Part shown: positions 17,801 to 28,288 of the stretch, one piece after another
Position numbering within the stretch: position 1 is the first letter of the stretch
Layout: each line of letters begins with the position of its first letter
Source of the DNA: Acidobacteriota bacterium
Lineage (GTDB): Bacteria; Acidobacteriota; Vicinamibacteria; Vicinamibacterales; JAFNAJ01
Direction of reading: 5' to 3'
DNA: 53,379 nt
Assembly (NCBI GenBank): GCA_023384575.1
Contig: JAHDVP010000018.1
Location: 48,449-101,827, forward strand
Translations under genes and position numbers: made by a program
The notes under the pieces: generated by a model
Told to the model about the DNA's origin: nothing
Databases searched by the model: none
What the model saw: the letters and a program-made list of their open reading frames with translations, nothing else

Positions 17801-19990
17801 CTGGCGGTGCAGGTCGGCCGTCCCGCGTTGATCGTCGAGGCGAGCTGGCAGGGCGGGCCGGACGGGCCCCGAGCCTTGACCTACCATCGCGTCGAGTTCG
17901 ACGAAGAGCGGCGAGCCGTCGCGGGCCGTGTGGTCACCGAGCGCACGAACGTACGCGAGCGGGAGGAGTGGATTCGCGACGGCGACCTCGTCGCCGTCGA
18001 CGCCGAGACGGGCTGGCTGCGGGTCCTCGGACAGGACCAGACATCGCTTGCGCTGCATGCCGCCTTCCGCACCCTGGAACAGGCCAGGCGTCGGCTCGTG
18101 TCCGCGACCGCACGCGACGAGATCCTCGAGCAGCGCGGCCATCGCGTTCGGTCGATGCACCAGCTCGAGAAGATCCTGGCGCGGGCGGCCGAGCCGGCCC
18201 TGGTGCAGTACGCCGTCGAGGAAATCCTCGGCGGCGGCGCGGTCGACGGGGTGGACGCCGGATGCGCGGACCAGATCCGCCTGTTGCGTGTGCTGCTCGA
18301 TCACCCGACGGCGGGGGATCTCGCCCGGTCGTGCACCGAACGGCTCGCCGCGTTTGTCGAGGCCCGTTTCGTCGCGGCCCGCGAACAGGCGGTGCGGCTC
18401 GCATCGACCGCGAAGCGGCCCGACGAGGTGCTGTTGCCGCTTCTCGCCGCGTTGCGGCTCGACGAGGTGACGCGCCACGTCGCCAGGGTCCTCGGGCGCG
18501 TCGCCGACGCGCGGCGGCCCGGCGGCACCGAGGGCATCCGGGCGCTGGCCCGATCGCACCTCACCACGATGTTCATCGAGACGCGTCGAGCGCTGCGCGG
18601 GGACGCGGTGGAGGGCGGGTTTCGCCGCGAGGGCCGGCATCGCCTCCGCCAGGCGTTGCGGCTGGCGGTGTTGCTGGGCGCCGAGGCGGACGATCACCGC
18701 GAGCTCACCCGCTGGATGGAGCAGCTCTCCTCGTCCGACAGCGGGATCGTCGGCCGCCTCACCGGCCGGTTCGTCGTCTGGCCGGCCGACGGCGGGCTCG
18801 AGCTCGAGCCGGTTGCGGGCTCGAAGGCCGCGAATCTGGCCGAACTGCAGCACCTCGGCCGCGCGTCGCTCGTGCCCGCCTGGTTTGCGGTCACCGACCG
18901 CGCGTTCCGCGAGGCGCTCGCGGCGCCCGCGCCAGCCCGCCCCGGTGGGCCCTGGTCGCCGGACGAGGCCCCGCGCACCCTCGGCGAGGCGATCGACGCG
19001 GTCCTGGCCAGGGCCGAGGCCGATCCCCCGCAGAAGGCCTCGCTCATCGCGTCGCTCTGGGACGATGTGCGCCTGCCCGAGGCGCTGGTCGACGAGGTGA
19101 CGGGCGCCTACCGGCACCTGGCGACGGTCGGGGGCGAGCGGCAGACCGGGCCGCCCGGTTCGATGGGCGGGCTTGGCAGCCGCATCCTCGGCGCCGACCG
19201 GCCGACTCCCCGGCCGGCCGGTGACGGTGACGAGGCCCTCGGGCCGGCCTCGCCATACGTCGCGATTCGGTCGTCGGCGCGCGAGGAGGACACCGAGCGG
19301 GCCGTGCGCGCGGGCGAGTTCGACACGTTCCTGTTCGTCCGCGGCGCCGAAGCGGTCGTCGCGCACCTGCGACGCGCGTGGAGCGGGCTGTGGACGGCGC
19401 GGGCCATCCACGATCGGGAGGTGGCGAGACGCGCCGGCCGCGGCGAGGGCGGCGGCGTCGTCGTGCAGCGCATCGCGTGGTCGCGGGTGTCCGGGGTGCT
19501 GCAGACCACCAACGTGGCCGAGGGCCGCACGCGCGAGATGGTGATCAACGTCGGCCTCGGTCTCGGCGAAGGCATCGTCTCGGGGCTCGTCGCCGCCGAC
19601 CATGTCGTCGTGTCGAAGGACGTCGACCCGGTGACCGAGCCCCTGCAGTTCCGGTACGTCATCGCCGACAAGCGCGAGCGCGCGGTCTTCGATGCGGCGG
19701 CCGGACGGGGCACCATGCTGACGGAGGTTCTGTCGCACCAGCGGCTCCGGGCGTCGCTCGAGTACAGCGAACTGGTGGATCTCGTGCAGGTGGCGACCCA
19801 CCTCGAAGCCGCCTACGGGTACCCTCTCGACATCGAGTTCGGATTCGAGGATGCGGCGCTGCGCATCCTGCAGGTGCGCCCGGTGCCGGGGTCGTTTGCC
19901 GTGTGGGGGGAGGCGTTGCGACTCGACGCGCTCTCCCATGAGGGAGCGCGGCCAGCTGCGGCGATCGGGTCTGACGCGAGCGAGGGATGA
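14810..19990 (+). CDS. Large dikinase-like protein: unknown N-terminus, phosphohistidine domain, ATP-grasp domain
   Basis: A 1726-residue protein related to PEP synthase, PPDK and glucan water dikinase. About 880 N-terminal residues match no family I recognise and show no PEP/pyruvate TIM-barrel motifs. A swivelling phosphohistidine domain (about 930-1040) carries H994 in GGILSHAGLLAVQVGRPALI. A helical linker of about 290 residues follows, then a C-terminal ATP-grasp domain (about 1325-1710) with GSKAANL at 1337, R1487-SSAREED, VVVQRIAWSRVSGV, GLGLGEGIVSGL and a final LQVRP. The order His domain then ATP-grasp is that of glucan water dikinase, the reverse of PEP synthase. ATG 14810 was chosen because the 34 codons before it, back to GTG 14708, look non-coding. 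The stop overlaps the next start (ATGA), so the two are probably translationally coupled. Confidence 0.85.
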   Translation: MTTGPPDHPGQTAPTTSAIEGALARIESELSVVFASADRVAAACQEIRRAAGDWSDPALVAALTRLCPLAHGRTGAAREAVYDLLRDAARAAPDPWALIEGLLASRDAPTCLHTLEEAAALAQAGRLDIDRHRLESIARLAEADGSPLRSARCLDQIARWLRASTSPAGDGRDPVASALLDPDRPAVRRLAARLLDRGGRLPSPSVVREVLTESDAADLGPVLTYTRAGHADLVSLVARPRGPSPFSASWPAVVDCCGRRLAYDLVGELGVARMNLGLRAQRIVGVSVDESLPFLLTPAEARLVASCPGSSRSFERVVAIAHGGTFGGASTGGPRDSAIDRFRAYNLAHAEVLGDILDIAPLTPERVERLLGRMDHIAAEFVALFAGRSDECQGLPGLYSGLKERIRREMARAIPGRPLPIEPTRLVQMFEDPPTLADVQTLHGLKRYLHQRGLALGFGLLESSSGTNRHVDLAFASPERVLGVVRAIEYVDTDATGPGAGEPVAVPYPVALVVDGFVRQWLHGVETLPRVRVFCYGNEVHYFVSFRNHPVFIRVDYSPPLGGGMIDLAYYGVSKFELDDHPAIALDAIQSLLRRLDFHVEVESTRIHARYDKERAVDLADLCQKAEALFRLVPHLMDVDWVVGGLDLPPGARRAVGDAWADFFARWGVLPSAAVLSADRRRVVAGRERRPEGVREHYWSGDGDYTDVLAGRPRRTWLSEIHAALAERSLDVALVARDELPGQMALERQVLRPLRTALERGAVMDTAAGIEPAPSDRFERSHEVDRFASLLASSDADLANAARLARLATALERTLRFKTTGDVDGYDVERADLVLREWTGAIYGLRDAAGIFRLALFTTDGTIARRRDAPGEPWRDNASFDAGALSAVLRRNNFLPSWIDVAPTPDDEARAVRAAFASVKPRGHAGWLPGARGVSGLVASPGRAVGVARLGTEGRRPVDLEGGVLFARTLVPEDHAFLFHALAVVGTGGGILSHAGLLAVQVGRPALIVEASWQGGPDGPRALTYHRVEFDEERRAVAGRVVTERTNVREREEWIRDGDLVAVDAETGWLRVLGQDQTSLALHAAFRTLEQARRRLVSATARDEILEQRGHRVRSMHQLEKILARAAEPALVQYAVEEILGGGAVDGVDAGCADQIRLLRVLLDHPTAGDLARSCTERLAAFVEARFVAAREQAVRLASTAKRPDEVLLPLLAALRLDEVTRHVARVLGRVADARRPGGTEGIRALARSHLTTMFIETRRALRGDAVEGGFRREGRHRLRQALRLAVLLGAEADDHRELTRWMEQLSSSDSGIVGRLTGRFVVWPADGGLELEPVAGSKAANLAELQHLGRASLVPAWFAVTDRAFREALAAPAPARPGGPWSPDEAPRTLGEAIDAVLARAEADPPQKASLIASLWDDVRLPEALVDEVTGAYRHLATVGGERQTGPPGSMGGLGSRILGADRPTPRPAGDGDEALGPASPYVAIRSSAREEDTERAVRAGEFDTFLFVRGAEAVVAHLRRAWSGLWTARAIHDREVARRAGRGEGGGVVVQRIAWSRVSGVLQTTNVAEGRTREMVINVGLGLGEGIVSGLVAADHVVVSKDVDPVTEPLQFRYVIADKRERAVFDAAAGRGTMLTEVLSHQRLRASLEYSELVDLVQVATHLEAAYGYPLDIEFGFEDAALRILQVRPVPGSFAVWGEALRLDALSHEGARPAAAIGSDASEG

Positions 19991-22278
19991 CGATGATACG
20001 ACCTGCCGAGACGTTGGAATTCCATGCGGGGTCGCGGCCGGGCAAGATCGAGGTTCGTGCCACCAAGCCGTGCCTGACGGCGCGGGAGCTGCGGCTGGCC
20101 TATCTCCCGGGCGCGTCGGTGCCGTGCCGGGCCATCGCTCGCGAGCCGGCGAAGTCGTTCGAGTACACGGCGCGCGGCAACCTCGTGGGCGTCATCACCA
20201 ACGGTTCGGCCGTTCCAGGGCTCGGCGACATCGGCGCGACCGCCGCCAAGCCGATGCAGGAGGGCATGGCCGTGCTCTGCAAGCGGCTGGCCGACCTCGA
20301 CGTCTTCGATCTCGAGCTCGACACGCGCGAACCGGAGCGGTTCGTCGAGACCGTGCGCCTGCTCGAGCCGACCTTCGGCGCGATCATGCTGAAGGACCTC
20401 CGGGCGCCGGAAGGCCTGGAAATCTACGACCGCCTCTGCGCGACGCTCGGGATCCCGGTGTTCCACGAGAACCTGCAGAGCACCGCCGTGGTCGCGATGG
20501 CCGCGTTGCTGAACGCGCTGGCGCTCGCCGAGAAGCGCGTCGATTCGGTGCGGGTGGTCCTGTGCGGTGCGGGCACCGTCGGGATCGGCTGCGCGCGGCT
20601 CGCGCTGGCGCTGGGCGTGCCCCGCGACCACCTGTTCGTGTACGACGTCCACGGTCTCGTCCACGTGGCTCGCGACGATCTGTCGCCGTACCAGCGAGTC
20701 TTCGCGCGAACCGACGGGAGACCGACGCTCGCCGAGGGCGTGGCCGATGCCGACGTGTTCCTCGGCGCGTCGGGCGCCGGAGTGCTGACGCCGGAGATGG
20801 TGCAGACGATGGCGCCGTTTCCCGTGGTCTTCGCGCTGGCGACTCCCGAGCCCGAGATCACGTACGATGCCGCCTGCGGCGCGCGGCGCGACGCCATCGT
20901 GGCGACCAGCCTGGCGCACTACCCGAATGCGGTGCTCGACCTGCTCGGGTTTCCCTACATCCTCCGTGGGGCGCTCGACGTGCAGGCGACGCGCATCACC
21001 GACGGCATGCTGCTGGCTGCGGCCGGCGCGCTGGCCGACCTCGCACGCGAGGAGGTCATCGATCAGGTGAGCCGGGCCTACGGCAACGAGCGCTTCACCT
21101 TCGGCCCGACCTACCTGCTGCCCAAACCCATCGACCCGAGGATCCTCGTGCGGGGATCGGCGGCCGTGGCGCGGCGGGCCATCGACGACGGCGTCGCGCG
21201 CCGGGCACTCGATGCGGAGCGCTACGACGAAGCGCTGCAGGCGCGCATCGGCACCGGTCGCGAGACGATGCGGCGGCTGATGGTGCAGGCGCGACGCGAG
21301 TGCCCGAGGATCGTGTTCCCGGAGGGCGGTCACGAGACGATCCTGCGGGCCGCCAGCATCCTCGCCGACGAGGGCGTGGCCCGGCCGATCCTGCTCGGGG
21401 CCGAGGCGGAGATCCGGCGGGCCGCCGAGGACCTGCGTCTCGAGGCCGGCGGCATGACCGTCGTCGACCCCGCGCGGAGCGTGCGGCGCGAGGCCTACGT
21501 GGAGCAGTACTTCCGAATGCGCGACCGGCGGGGCGTGATGCGATCGACGGCCGCCGACCGCCTGCGCCACCCCGACTATTTCGGCGCCATGATGCTCCAC
21601 AGCGGCGACGCGGACATGATGATCTCGGGGGTGGCCTCGCACTACGCCGACTCGATTCGCGTCATCCTCGAGGTCATCGGCACGGCCCCGGGCGTCCGAC
21701 GCGTCTCTAGTCACTACATGGTGCTGCTGCCGAAGGACGTGTACTTCCTCACCGACTGCGCGGTCAACATCGAGCCCGACGCGGAGGCGCTCGCCGAGGC
21801 CGCCCTGCTGACGGCCGGGGCCGCGCGCGCGCTCGGCATCGAGCCGCGCGTGGCGATGCTCTCGTTCTCCAACTTCGGCAGCGTCGAGCACGCGTTCGCG
21901 CGCAAGGTGCAGCACGCCACCGAGATCGTCAAGGCCCGCGCGCCCGGCCTCGTCGTCGACGGCGAGATGCAGCTCGCCACCGCGGTGGACGAGGCGGTGC
22001 GCACGCAGTTCTTCCCGTTCGCGAAGCTGACCGGGAACGCCAACGTGCTGGTGTTCCCCGATCTGCAATCGGGCAACACCTCGATGCACGTGCTGCAGCA
22101 CCTGACCGAGGGGGTCGTCATCGGCCCGGTGCTCATGGGGACGCGCCTGCCCGTGCACCTGATCCAGTACGGCAGCTCGGTCGAGGAGGTCGTGCACCTC
22201 GCGACGACCGGCATCGTCGAGGCGGCAGGCCTCGAGGGCGACGGTCCCCGTGCGCGGTCGTCGGGGGGGCGAGGATGA
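19987..22278 (+). CDS. MaeB-like malic enzyme-phosphotransacetylase fusion with altered active site
   Basis: A 763-residue protein with the layout and length of MaeB: malic enzyme N-domain and NAD-binding domain (about 1-420; G194-A-G-T-V-G), then a PTA-like domain (about 430-750; [29 protein letters not shown]). MaeB normally decarboxylates malate to pyruvate, and its PTA domain mediates acetyl-CoA control. Here only Y39 (AYLPG) of the usual active site remains. The general-base Lys of the EGKAVL motif is M94, the metal-binding Glu-Asp is K136-D137, and the DDQHGTA motif reads E161-N-L-Q-S-T-A. Malic enzyme activity is therefore doubtful. It overlaps both neighbours by ATGA, so it is probably made in fixed ratio with the dikinase-like protein. 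Confidence 0.85.
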   Translation: MTMIRPAETLEFHAGSRPGKIEVRATKPCLTARELRLAYLPGASVPCRAIAREPAKSFEYTARGNLVGVITNGSAVPGLGDIGATAAKPMQEGMAVLCKRLADLDVFDLELDTREPERFVETVRLLEPTFGAIMLKDLRAPEGLEIYDRLCATLGIPVFHENLQSTAVVAMAALLNALALAEKRVDSVRVVLCGAGTVGIGCARLALALGVPRDHLFVYDVHGLVHVARDDLSPYQRVFARTDGRPTLAEGVADADVFLGASGAGVLTPEMVQTMAPFPVVFALATPEPEITYDAACGARRDAIVATSLAHYPNAVLDLLGFPYILRGALDVQATRITDGMLLAAAGALADLAREEVIDQVSRAYGNERFTFGPTYLLPKPIDPRILVRGSAAVARRAIDDGVARRALDAERYDEALQARIGTGRETMRRLMVQARRECPRIVFPEGGHETILRAASILADEGVARPILLGAEAEIRRAAEDLRLEAGGMTVVDPARSVRREAYVEQYFRMRDRRGVMRSTAADRLRHPDYFGAMMLHSGDADMMISGVASHYADSIRVILEVIGTAPGVRRVSSHYMVLLPKDVYFLTDCAVNIEPDAEALAEAALLTAGAARALGIEPRVAMLSFSNFGSVEHAFARKVQHATEIVKARAPGLVVDGEMQLATAVDEAVRTQFFPFAKLTGNANVLVFPDLQSGNTSMHVLQHLTEGVVIGPVLMGTRLPVHLIQYGSSVEEVVHLATTGIVEAAGLEGDGPRARSSGGRG

Positions 22279-22958
22279 GGGAGAATAGGCGTATGGGATG
22301 GTTCTCACACCGTGCCGATCCACGCCTGCCCACGGCCGACGAGGCGCTGCCGGGCCGGACCGACCCGATGCCCGTGCCGTCCGCGCACTTCGTCACCGGC
22401 CGGCCAATCGCCCCTCCGTTCCCCGACGGTCTCGAGTGCGCGGTGTTCGGTCTCGGGTGCTTCTGGGGCGCCGAACGCCGCTTCTGGCAGACCCCGGGCG
22501 TCTTCACGACCGCCGTCGGCTACGCGGGCGGCCTCACCCCGAACCCGACGTACGAGGAGGTCTGCAGCGGGCTCACCGGCCACACCGAGGCGGTCCTCGT
22601 CGTGTTCGACCCGCGCACGGTGTCGTACGACGGGCTGCTCAAGGTGTTCTGGGAAACGCACGACCCGACGCAGGGCATGCGGCAGGGCAACGACGTCGGC
22701 ACGCAGTACCGCTCGGCGATCTATGCCACGAGCGACGCGCACCTGACGGCCGCGCGCGCGAGCCTGGCCGCCTACCAGCAGGCGTTGTCGGCGGAGGGGT
22801 TCGGGACGATCACCACCGAGATCCGCGCGGCGCCCCCGTTCTACTACGCCGAGGAGTACCACCAGCAGTACCTCGCGAAGAACCCGGGAGGGTACTGCGG
22901 CATCGGGGGCACCGGCGTCGCGTGTCCGGCCGACGTCGGCGGCCGGGTTCGTGCGTGA
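22275..22958 (+). CDS. msrA: Peptide-methionine (S)-S-oxide reductase MsrA
   Basis: A 227-residue enzyme that reduces methionine-S-sulfoxide in proteins. The nucleophile is C62 in GLGCFWGAE, followed by the family blocks [23 protein letters not shown] and EEYHQQYL. Resolving cysteines are near the end in [14 protein letters not shown], the usual C-terminal pair. ATG 22275 overlaps the upstream stop as ATGA; ATG 22293 has a better site (GGGAG, 9 nt) and is an equal candidate, which would shorten the protein by 6 residues. The N-terminus has about 55 extra residues without a clear signal peptide. The place after two metabolic genes and 9 nt before a deacylase-like gene suggests one operon, though the functional link is unclear. 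Confidence 0.94.
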   Translation: MRENRRMGWFSHRADPRLPTADEALPGRTDPMPVPSAHFVTGRPIAPPFPDGLECAVFGLGCFWGAERRFWQTPGVFTTAVGYAGGLTPNPTYEEVCSGLTGHTEAVLVVFDPRTVSYDGLLKVFWETHDPTQGMRQGNDVGTQYRSAIYATSDAHLTAARASLAAYQQALSAEGFGTITTEIRAAPPFYYAEEYHQQYLAKNPGGYCGIGGTGVACPADVGGRVRA

Positions 22959-22967
22959 GGTCGTTGC

Positions 22968-24575
22968 GTGGCCAGAACCGTCTTCCTCGGTCTCGCGCTG
23001 CTGGCCTCGGTCGCCACCGTGGTCGCCCTGCAGGGGGTGGCCCGCGGGTCGCGTCCGCCCGATCAGCCGTTCGACCTCCTGATTCGTGACGGCCGTCTTC
23101 TCGACGGCAGCGGCGCGCTGCCGGTGCGCGGTGACGTCGGCGTGCGCGAGGGTCGCATCGCCGCCATCGGCGACCTCGGTCGGGCGCCGGCGGTTCGGAC
23201 GATCGAGGCGGCCGGGCGGCTCGTGACGCCGGGGTTCATCGACGTGCACTCCCACGCTGGCGAAGGGCTGGTGCGCCGCGGTCTCCAGCAGGGCCAGCCG
23301 CTGCTCGCGCAGGGCATCACGACGATCGTGGCCAACCCGGACGGGGGCGGCCCCGTCGACCTCGCCCGGCAACGCGAGGCGTTCGGCGTGCTCGGCCTCG
23401 GAGTGAACGTCGGCCTGCTCGTCGGCCACGGCAGCGTCCGCGAGGCGGTGCTCGGGGCCGAGCCGCGTGCGCCGTCCGACGAGGAACTCGATCGGATGCG
23501 GGCCCTGGTCCGGAGCGGGATGGAGGAGGGGGCGTTCGGGCTGTCGTCCGGCCTCTTCTACGTGCCGGGGCAGTACGCCAGTACCGACGAGATCGTCGCC
23601 CTGATGCAGGTCGTCGCGGAGTACGGCGGCCTTCACACGAGTCACGTCCGCGACGAGGGGAACTACTCGGTCGGCCTGGTCGCGGCCGTCGACGAGATTA
23701 TCGAGATCGCCGAACGGACGGGCACCATCGGCATCGTCAGTCACATGAAGGCGCTCGGCTCCGACTCCTGGGGCCTGGCGGGTGCCGCGATCGCGCGCAT
23801 CGACCGCGCGCGCGCCAGGGGCGTGCGCGTCTTCACGGATCAGTACCCGTACTCCGCATCCTCGACCAGCCTCACGGGTGCGCTCGTGCCCGGTTGGGCC
23901 CAGGCGGGCGGCCGTGAGGCGATGCTGGCCCGCTTCGCCGCGCCCGCCACGCGGTCGAGAGTCCTCGCCGATATCCGCGACAACCTGCGGCGCCGCAACG
24001 GACCGGAGGCGATCGTCCTCGCGCAGTTCGGGCCCGACCGCCGGTTCGAGGGACAGTCGCTCGCCGACGTCGCCCGGACGCTCGACCTGCCTCCGGAGGA
24101 GGCCGTGGTCTCGCTCCTCGAGCGGGCGGGCGCCTTGATCGTCTCGTTCAACATGGCCGACCGCGACATCGAGCACATCATGCGGCAGCCGTACACGATG
24201 ACCTCGAGCGATGGCGGGCTCGTGTTTCCGACCGAGGGCAGGCCGCACCCACGCAGCTATGGCGCGTTTCCGAGGAAGATCGCCCATTACGTGTTCGAGC
24301 GGCAGGTGGTCGGCCTCGACGAGGCGATCCGCTCGATGACGGGCCTCGCCGCCCAGGTCTTCTCGCTCGCCGACCGTGGAGTGCTGCGGGAGGGCGCCTG
24401 GGCGGACATCCTGGTCTTCGACCCGGCCGACGTGCGAGACACGGCCACCTACGCCGACCCTCACCGGCTGGCGGAGGGCATGTCCTACGTGCTGGTGAAC
24501 GGCGTGCTCGTCGTCGACGAGGGCCGGTTCACGGATCGGCTGCCCGGGCAGGTGCTGCGGCGGCCGGTTCAGTGA
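22968..24575 (+). CDS. Secreted N-acyl-D-amino-acid deacylase-like amidohydrolase
   Basis: A 535-residue amidohydrolase-superfamily protein resembling D-aminoacylase, with an N-terminal signal or anchor (about 3-24). The metal-site motifs are HSHA after PGFIDV, TSHVRDEG and SHMKALG, and a late SSDGG. The small beta-sandwich parts flank the barrel (FDLLIRDGRLLDGSG at the start, GAWADILVFDP at the end). The Asn-Cys-Gly loop that gives D-aminoacylase its metal Cys reads NPDGGGP here, so substrate and metal use may differ. GTG 22968 follows TGAGG by 7 nt, 9 nt after msrA. Likely role: removal of acyl groups from D-amino acids or cleavage of related amides in the periplasm. Confidence 0.85.
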   Translation: MARTVFLGLALLASVATVVALQGVARGSRPPDQPFDLLIRDGRLLDGSGALPVRGDVGVREGRIAAIGDLGRAPAVRTIEAAGRLVTPGFIDVHSHAGEGLVRRGLQQGQPLLAQGITTIVANPDGGGPVDLARQREAFGVLGLGVNVGLLVGHGSVREAVLGAEPRAPSDEELDRMRALVRSGMEEGAFGLSSGLFYVPGQYASTDEIVALMQVVAEYGGLHTSHVRDEGNYSVGLVAAVDEIIEIAERTGTIGIVSHMKALGSDSWGLAGAAIARIDRARARGVRVFTDQYPYSASSTSLTGALVPGWAQAGGREAMLARFAAPATRSRVLADIRDNLRRRNGPEAIVLAQFGPDRRFEGQSLADVARTLDLPPEEAVVSLLERAGALIVSFNMADRDIEHIMRQPYTMTSSDGGLVFPTEGRPHPRSYGAFPRKIAHYVFERQVVGLDEAIRSMTGLAAQVFSLADRGVLREGAWADILVFDPADVRDTATYADPHRLAEGMSYVLVNGVLVVDEGRFTDRLPGQVLRRPVQ

Positions 24576-24709
24576 CCAATGGCGCGGTGCCCCGGAGCTC
24601 CGCCGACCGTCGAAGTCCGATCCGGTCGATAATTGGAGGGCGGCCGTCGCCGGGCCGCCCGTTCCTGCCCCCTGGTCAGGTTGCCCCCGCGATTCGATGG
24701 GAGGGCTCC

Positions 24710-24889
24710 ATGAACATCACCTTGACCGAGCACGACGCCGAGGTGCTGCGTGGTCTGCTCCGTGACTATCTGCCGTCCTTGCAGCGCGAGGTGGCCCGGA
24801 CCGAGCAACGGGAGCTCCGCCACCTGATGGTCGAGCGTCTCGACGTGCTCGAGCGCTTCATCGAGCAGCTGTCGCGCGAGACGGCGTGA
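24710..24889 (+). CDS. 59-residue small protein, function unknown
   Basis: A short gene with a strong ribosome-binding site (GGGAGGG, 24699-24704, 5 nt before ATG). The protein starts MNITLTEHDAEVLRGLLRDY and continues as a highly charged helix with an HLMVERLDVLERFIEQL heptad-like pattern, so it may be one long alpha-helix or a helical hairpin that dimerises. It has no signal peptide, Cys or recognisable motif. I believe similar 60-residue proteins starting ITLT.E occur in other acidobacteria, but cannot verify it. It lies 19 nt upstream of the S46 peptidase gene and may share its transcript. Confidence 0.7.
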   Translation: MNITLTEHDAEVLRGLLRDYLPSLQREVARTEQRELRHLMVERLDVLERFIEQLSRETA

Positions 24890-24908
24890 CCCGTCACGAG
24901 GAGTTCGT

Positions 24909-27134
<2,226 letters not shown>

Positions 27135-27164
27135 AGCGGCGGGGCGTTGGGCCTGCGGCCTGGA

Positions 27165-27180
27165 GCTGCCTGGCGGCAGC
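27165..27180. terminator. Short hairpin between convergent genes
   Basis: GCTGCC (27165-27170), loop TGGC, GGCAGC (27175-27180). It sits in the 56-bp gap between the convergent S46 peptidase and pantothenate kinase genes. The stem has only 6 bp and no T run, so it is weak evidence for a bidirectional terminator. Confidence 0.3.
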
Positions 27181-27190
27181 CCGACGCGCG

Positions 27191-28147
27191 TCAGATCTTC
27201 CGCAGGTAGACCTGCTCGATCCGGTGGGCCGCGCCCTTCTGGAGGATCAGGTGGGCCCGCGTCTTGGTGGGCTGGATGTTCTCGCGCAGGTTGGGCCCGT
27301 TGATGCGGTTCCAGATGCCCCGCGCGACGTCGCGCGACTCGCTCTCCGACAGCGTCGCGTACCGGTGGAAGTACGAGTGGGGATTCTGGAACGCCGTGCG
27401 CCGCAGCGTCAGGAACCGGTCGATGTACCACGACTGGATGTGCGCGGCGCGGGCGTCGACGTAGATCGAGAAATCGAAGTAGTCCGACACGAAGATCTGC
27501 GGGAGCGTGTGCTTCAGGTGCGTTGCGCTCTGCAGCACGTTGAGCCCCTCCAGGATCATGATGTCGGGCTGCCTGACGACCTTCGACTCGCCCGGGACGA
27601 TGTCGTACTTGAGGTGCGAGTAGACGGGCGCCGCCACCTCCGCCCGGCCCGACTTGACGGCGGCCACGAACTCGAGCAGGCCCTTCACGTCGTAGCTCTC
27701 GGGAAAGCCCTTGCGGTTCATCAGGCCGCGGGCCTTCAGGATCCGGTTCGGGAACAGGAAGCCGTCGGTCGTCACCAGGTCGACCTGCGGGTGATTCGGC
27801 CAGCGGGCCAGCAGTTCGCGCAGCACGCGGGCGGTCGTGCTCTTGCCCACGGCAACGCTTCCGCCGATGCCGACGATGTAGGGGACCTTGGCGGTCGTGT
27901 CGCCGAGGAACTCGGCCGACGCGCGATAGAGCCCCTGCGTCGCCCCGACATAGAGGTTCAGCAGGCGCGAGAGCGGCAGGTAGATCTTGACGACCTCGTC
28001 GAGTGAGAGGCTCTCGTTGAGGCCGCGCAGCCGGACGAGATCGCCTTCCGACAGCGTCAGCGGCGTATTCGCCCGCAACGCCGCCCATTCGTCGTGGGTG
28101 AACGAGAGAAACGGCGAGGTGACGGCCTCGGCGACGGACGACCGCAT
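27191..28147 (-). CDS. coaA: Type I pantothenate kinase CoaA
   Basis: A 318-residue kinase that phosphorylates pantothenate, the first and controlling step of coenzyme A synthesis; the E. coli enzyme has 316 residues. Walker A reads [10 protein letters not shown], followed by [27 protein letters not shown] and [10 protein letters not shown], all strongly conserved in the family. The region around GFPESYD and the YFHRY segment matches the feedback-sensitive type I form, so inhibition by CoA is expected. ATG 28147 aligns with the family start; a TTG at 28165 is also in frame. It stands alone, divergent from the patatin-barrel gene. Confidence 0.96.
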   Translation of the reverse strand: MRSSVAEAVTSPFLSFTHDEWAALRANTPLTLSEGDLVRLRGLNESLSLDEVVKIYLPLSRLLNLYVGATQGLYRASAEFLGDTTAKVPYIVGIGGSVAVGKSTTARVLRELLARWPNHPQVDLVTTDGFLFPNRILKARGLMNRKGFPESYDVKGLLEFVAAVKSGRAEVAAPVYSHLKYDIVPGESKVVRQPDIMILEGLNVLQSATHLKHTLPQIFVSDYFDFSIYVDARAAHIQSWYIDRFLTLRRTAFQNPHSYFHRYATLSESESRDVARGIWNRINGPNLRENIQPTKTRAHLILQKGAAHRIEQVYLRKI

Positions 28148-28288
28148 GCCCGGCCAATCTAACAAAGAACCGTCGGGCCCACAAATGCACCCTGTGGATC
28201 CCGCCGCGCGTCCCAGGGGCGGCCGCGGCGGCGGTGCGGCCGCGTGGCCGGGTACACTATCGTGGACGTTCGCAGGCGAGGTAGGACG

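Noticed and set aside
15416-19939. A 1507-residue minus-strand open frame opposite the dikinase-like gene
   Set aside because: High-GC shadow frame with no recognisable motif; the plus-strand protein has clear ATP-grasp and phosphohistidine motifs.
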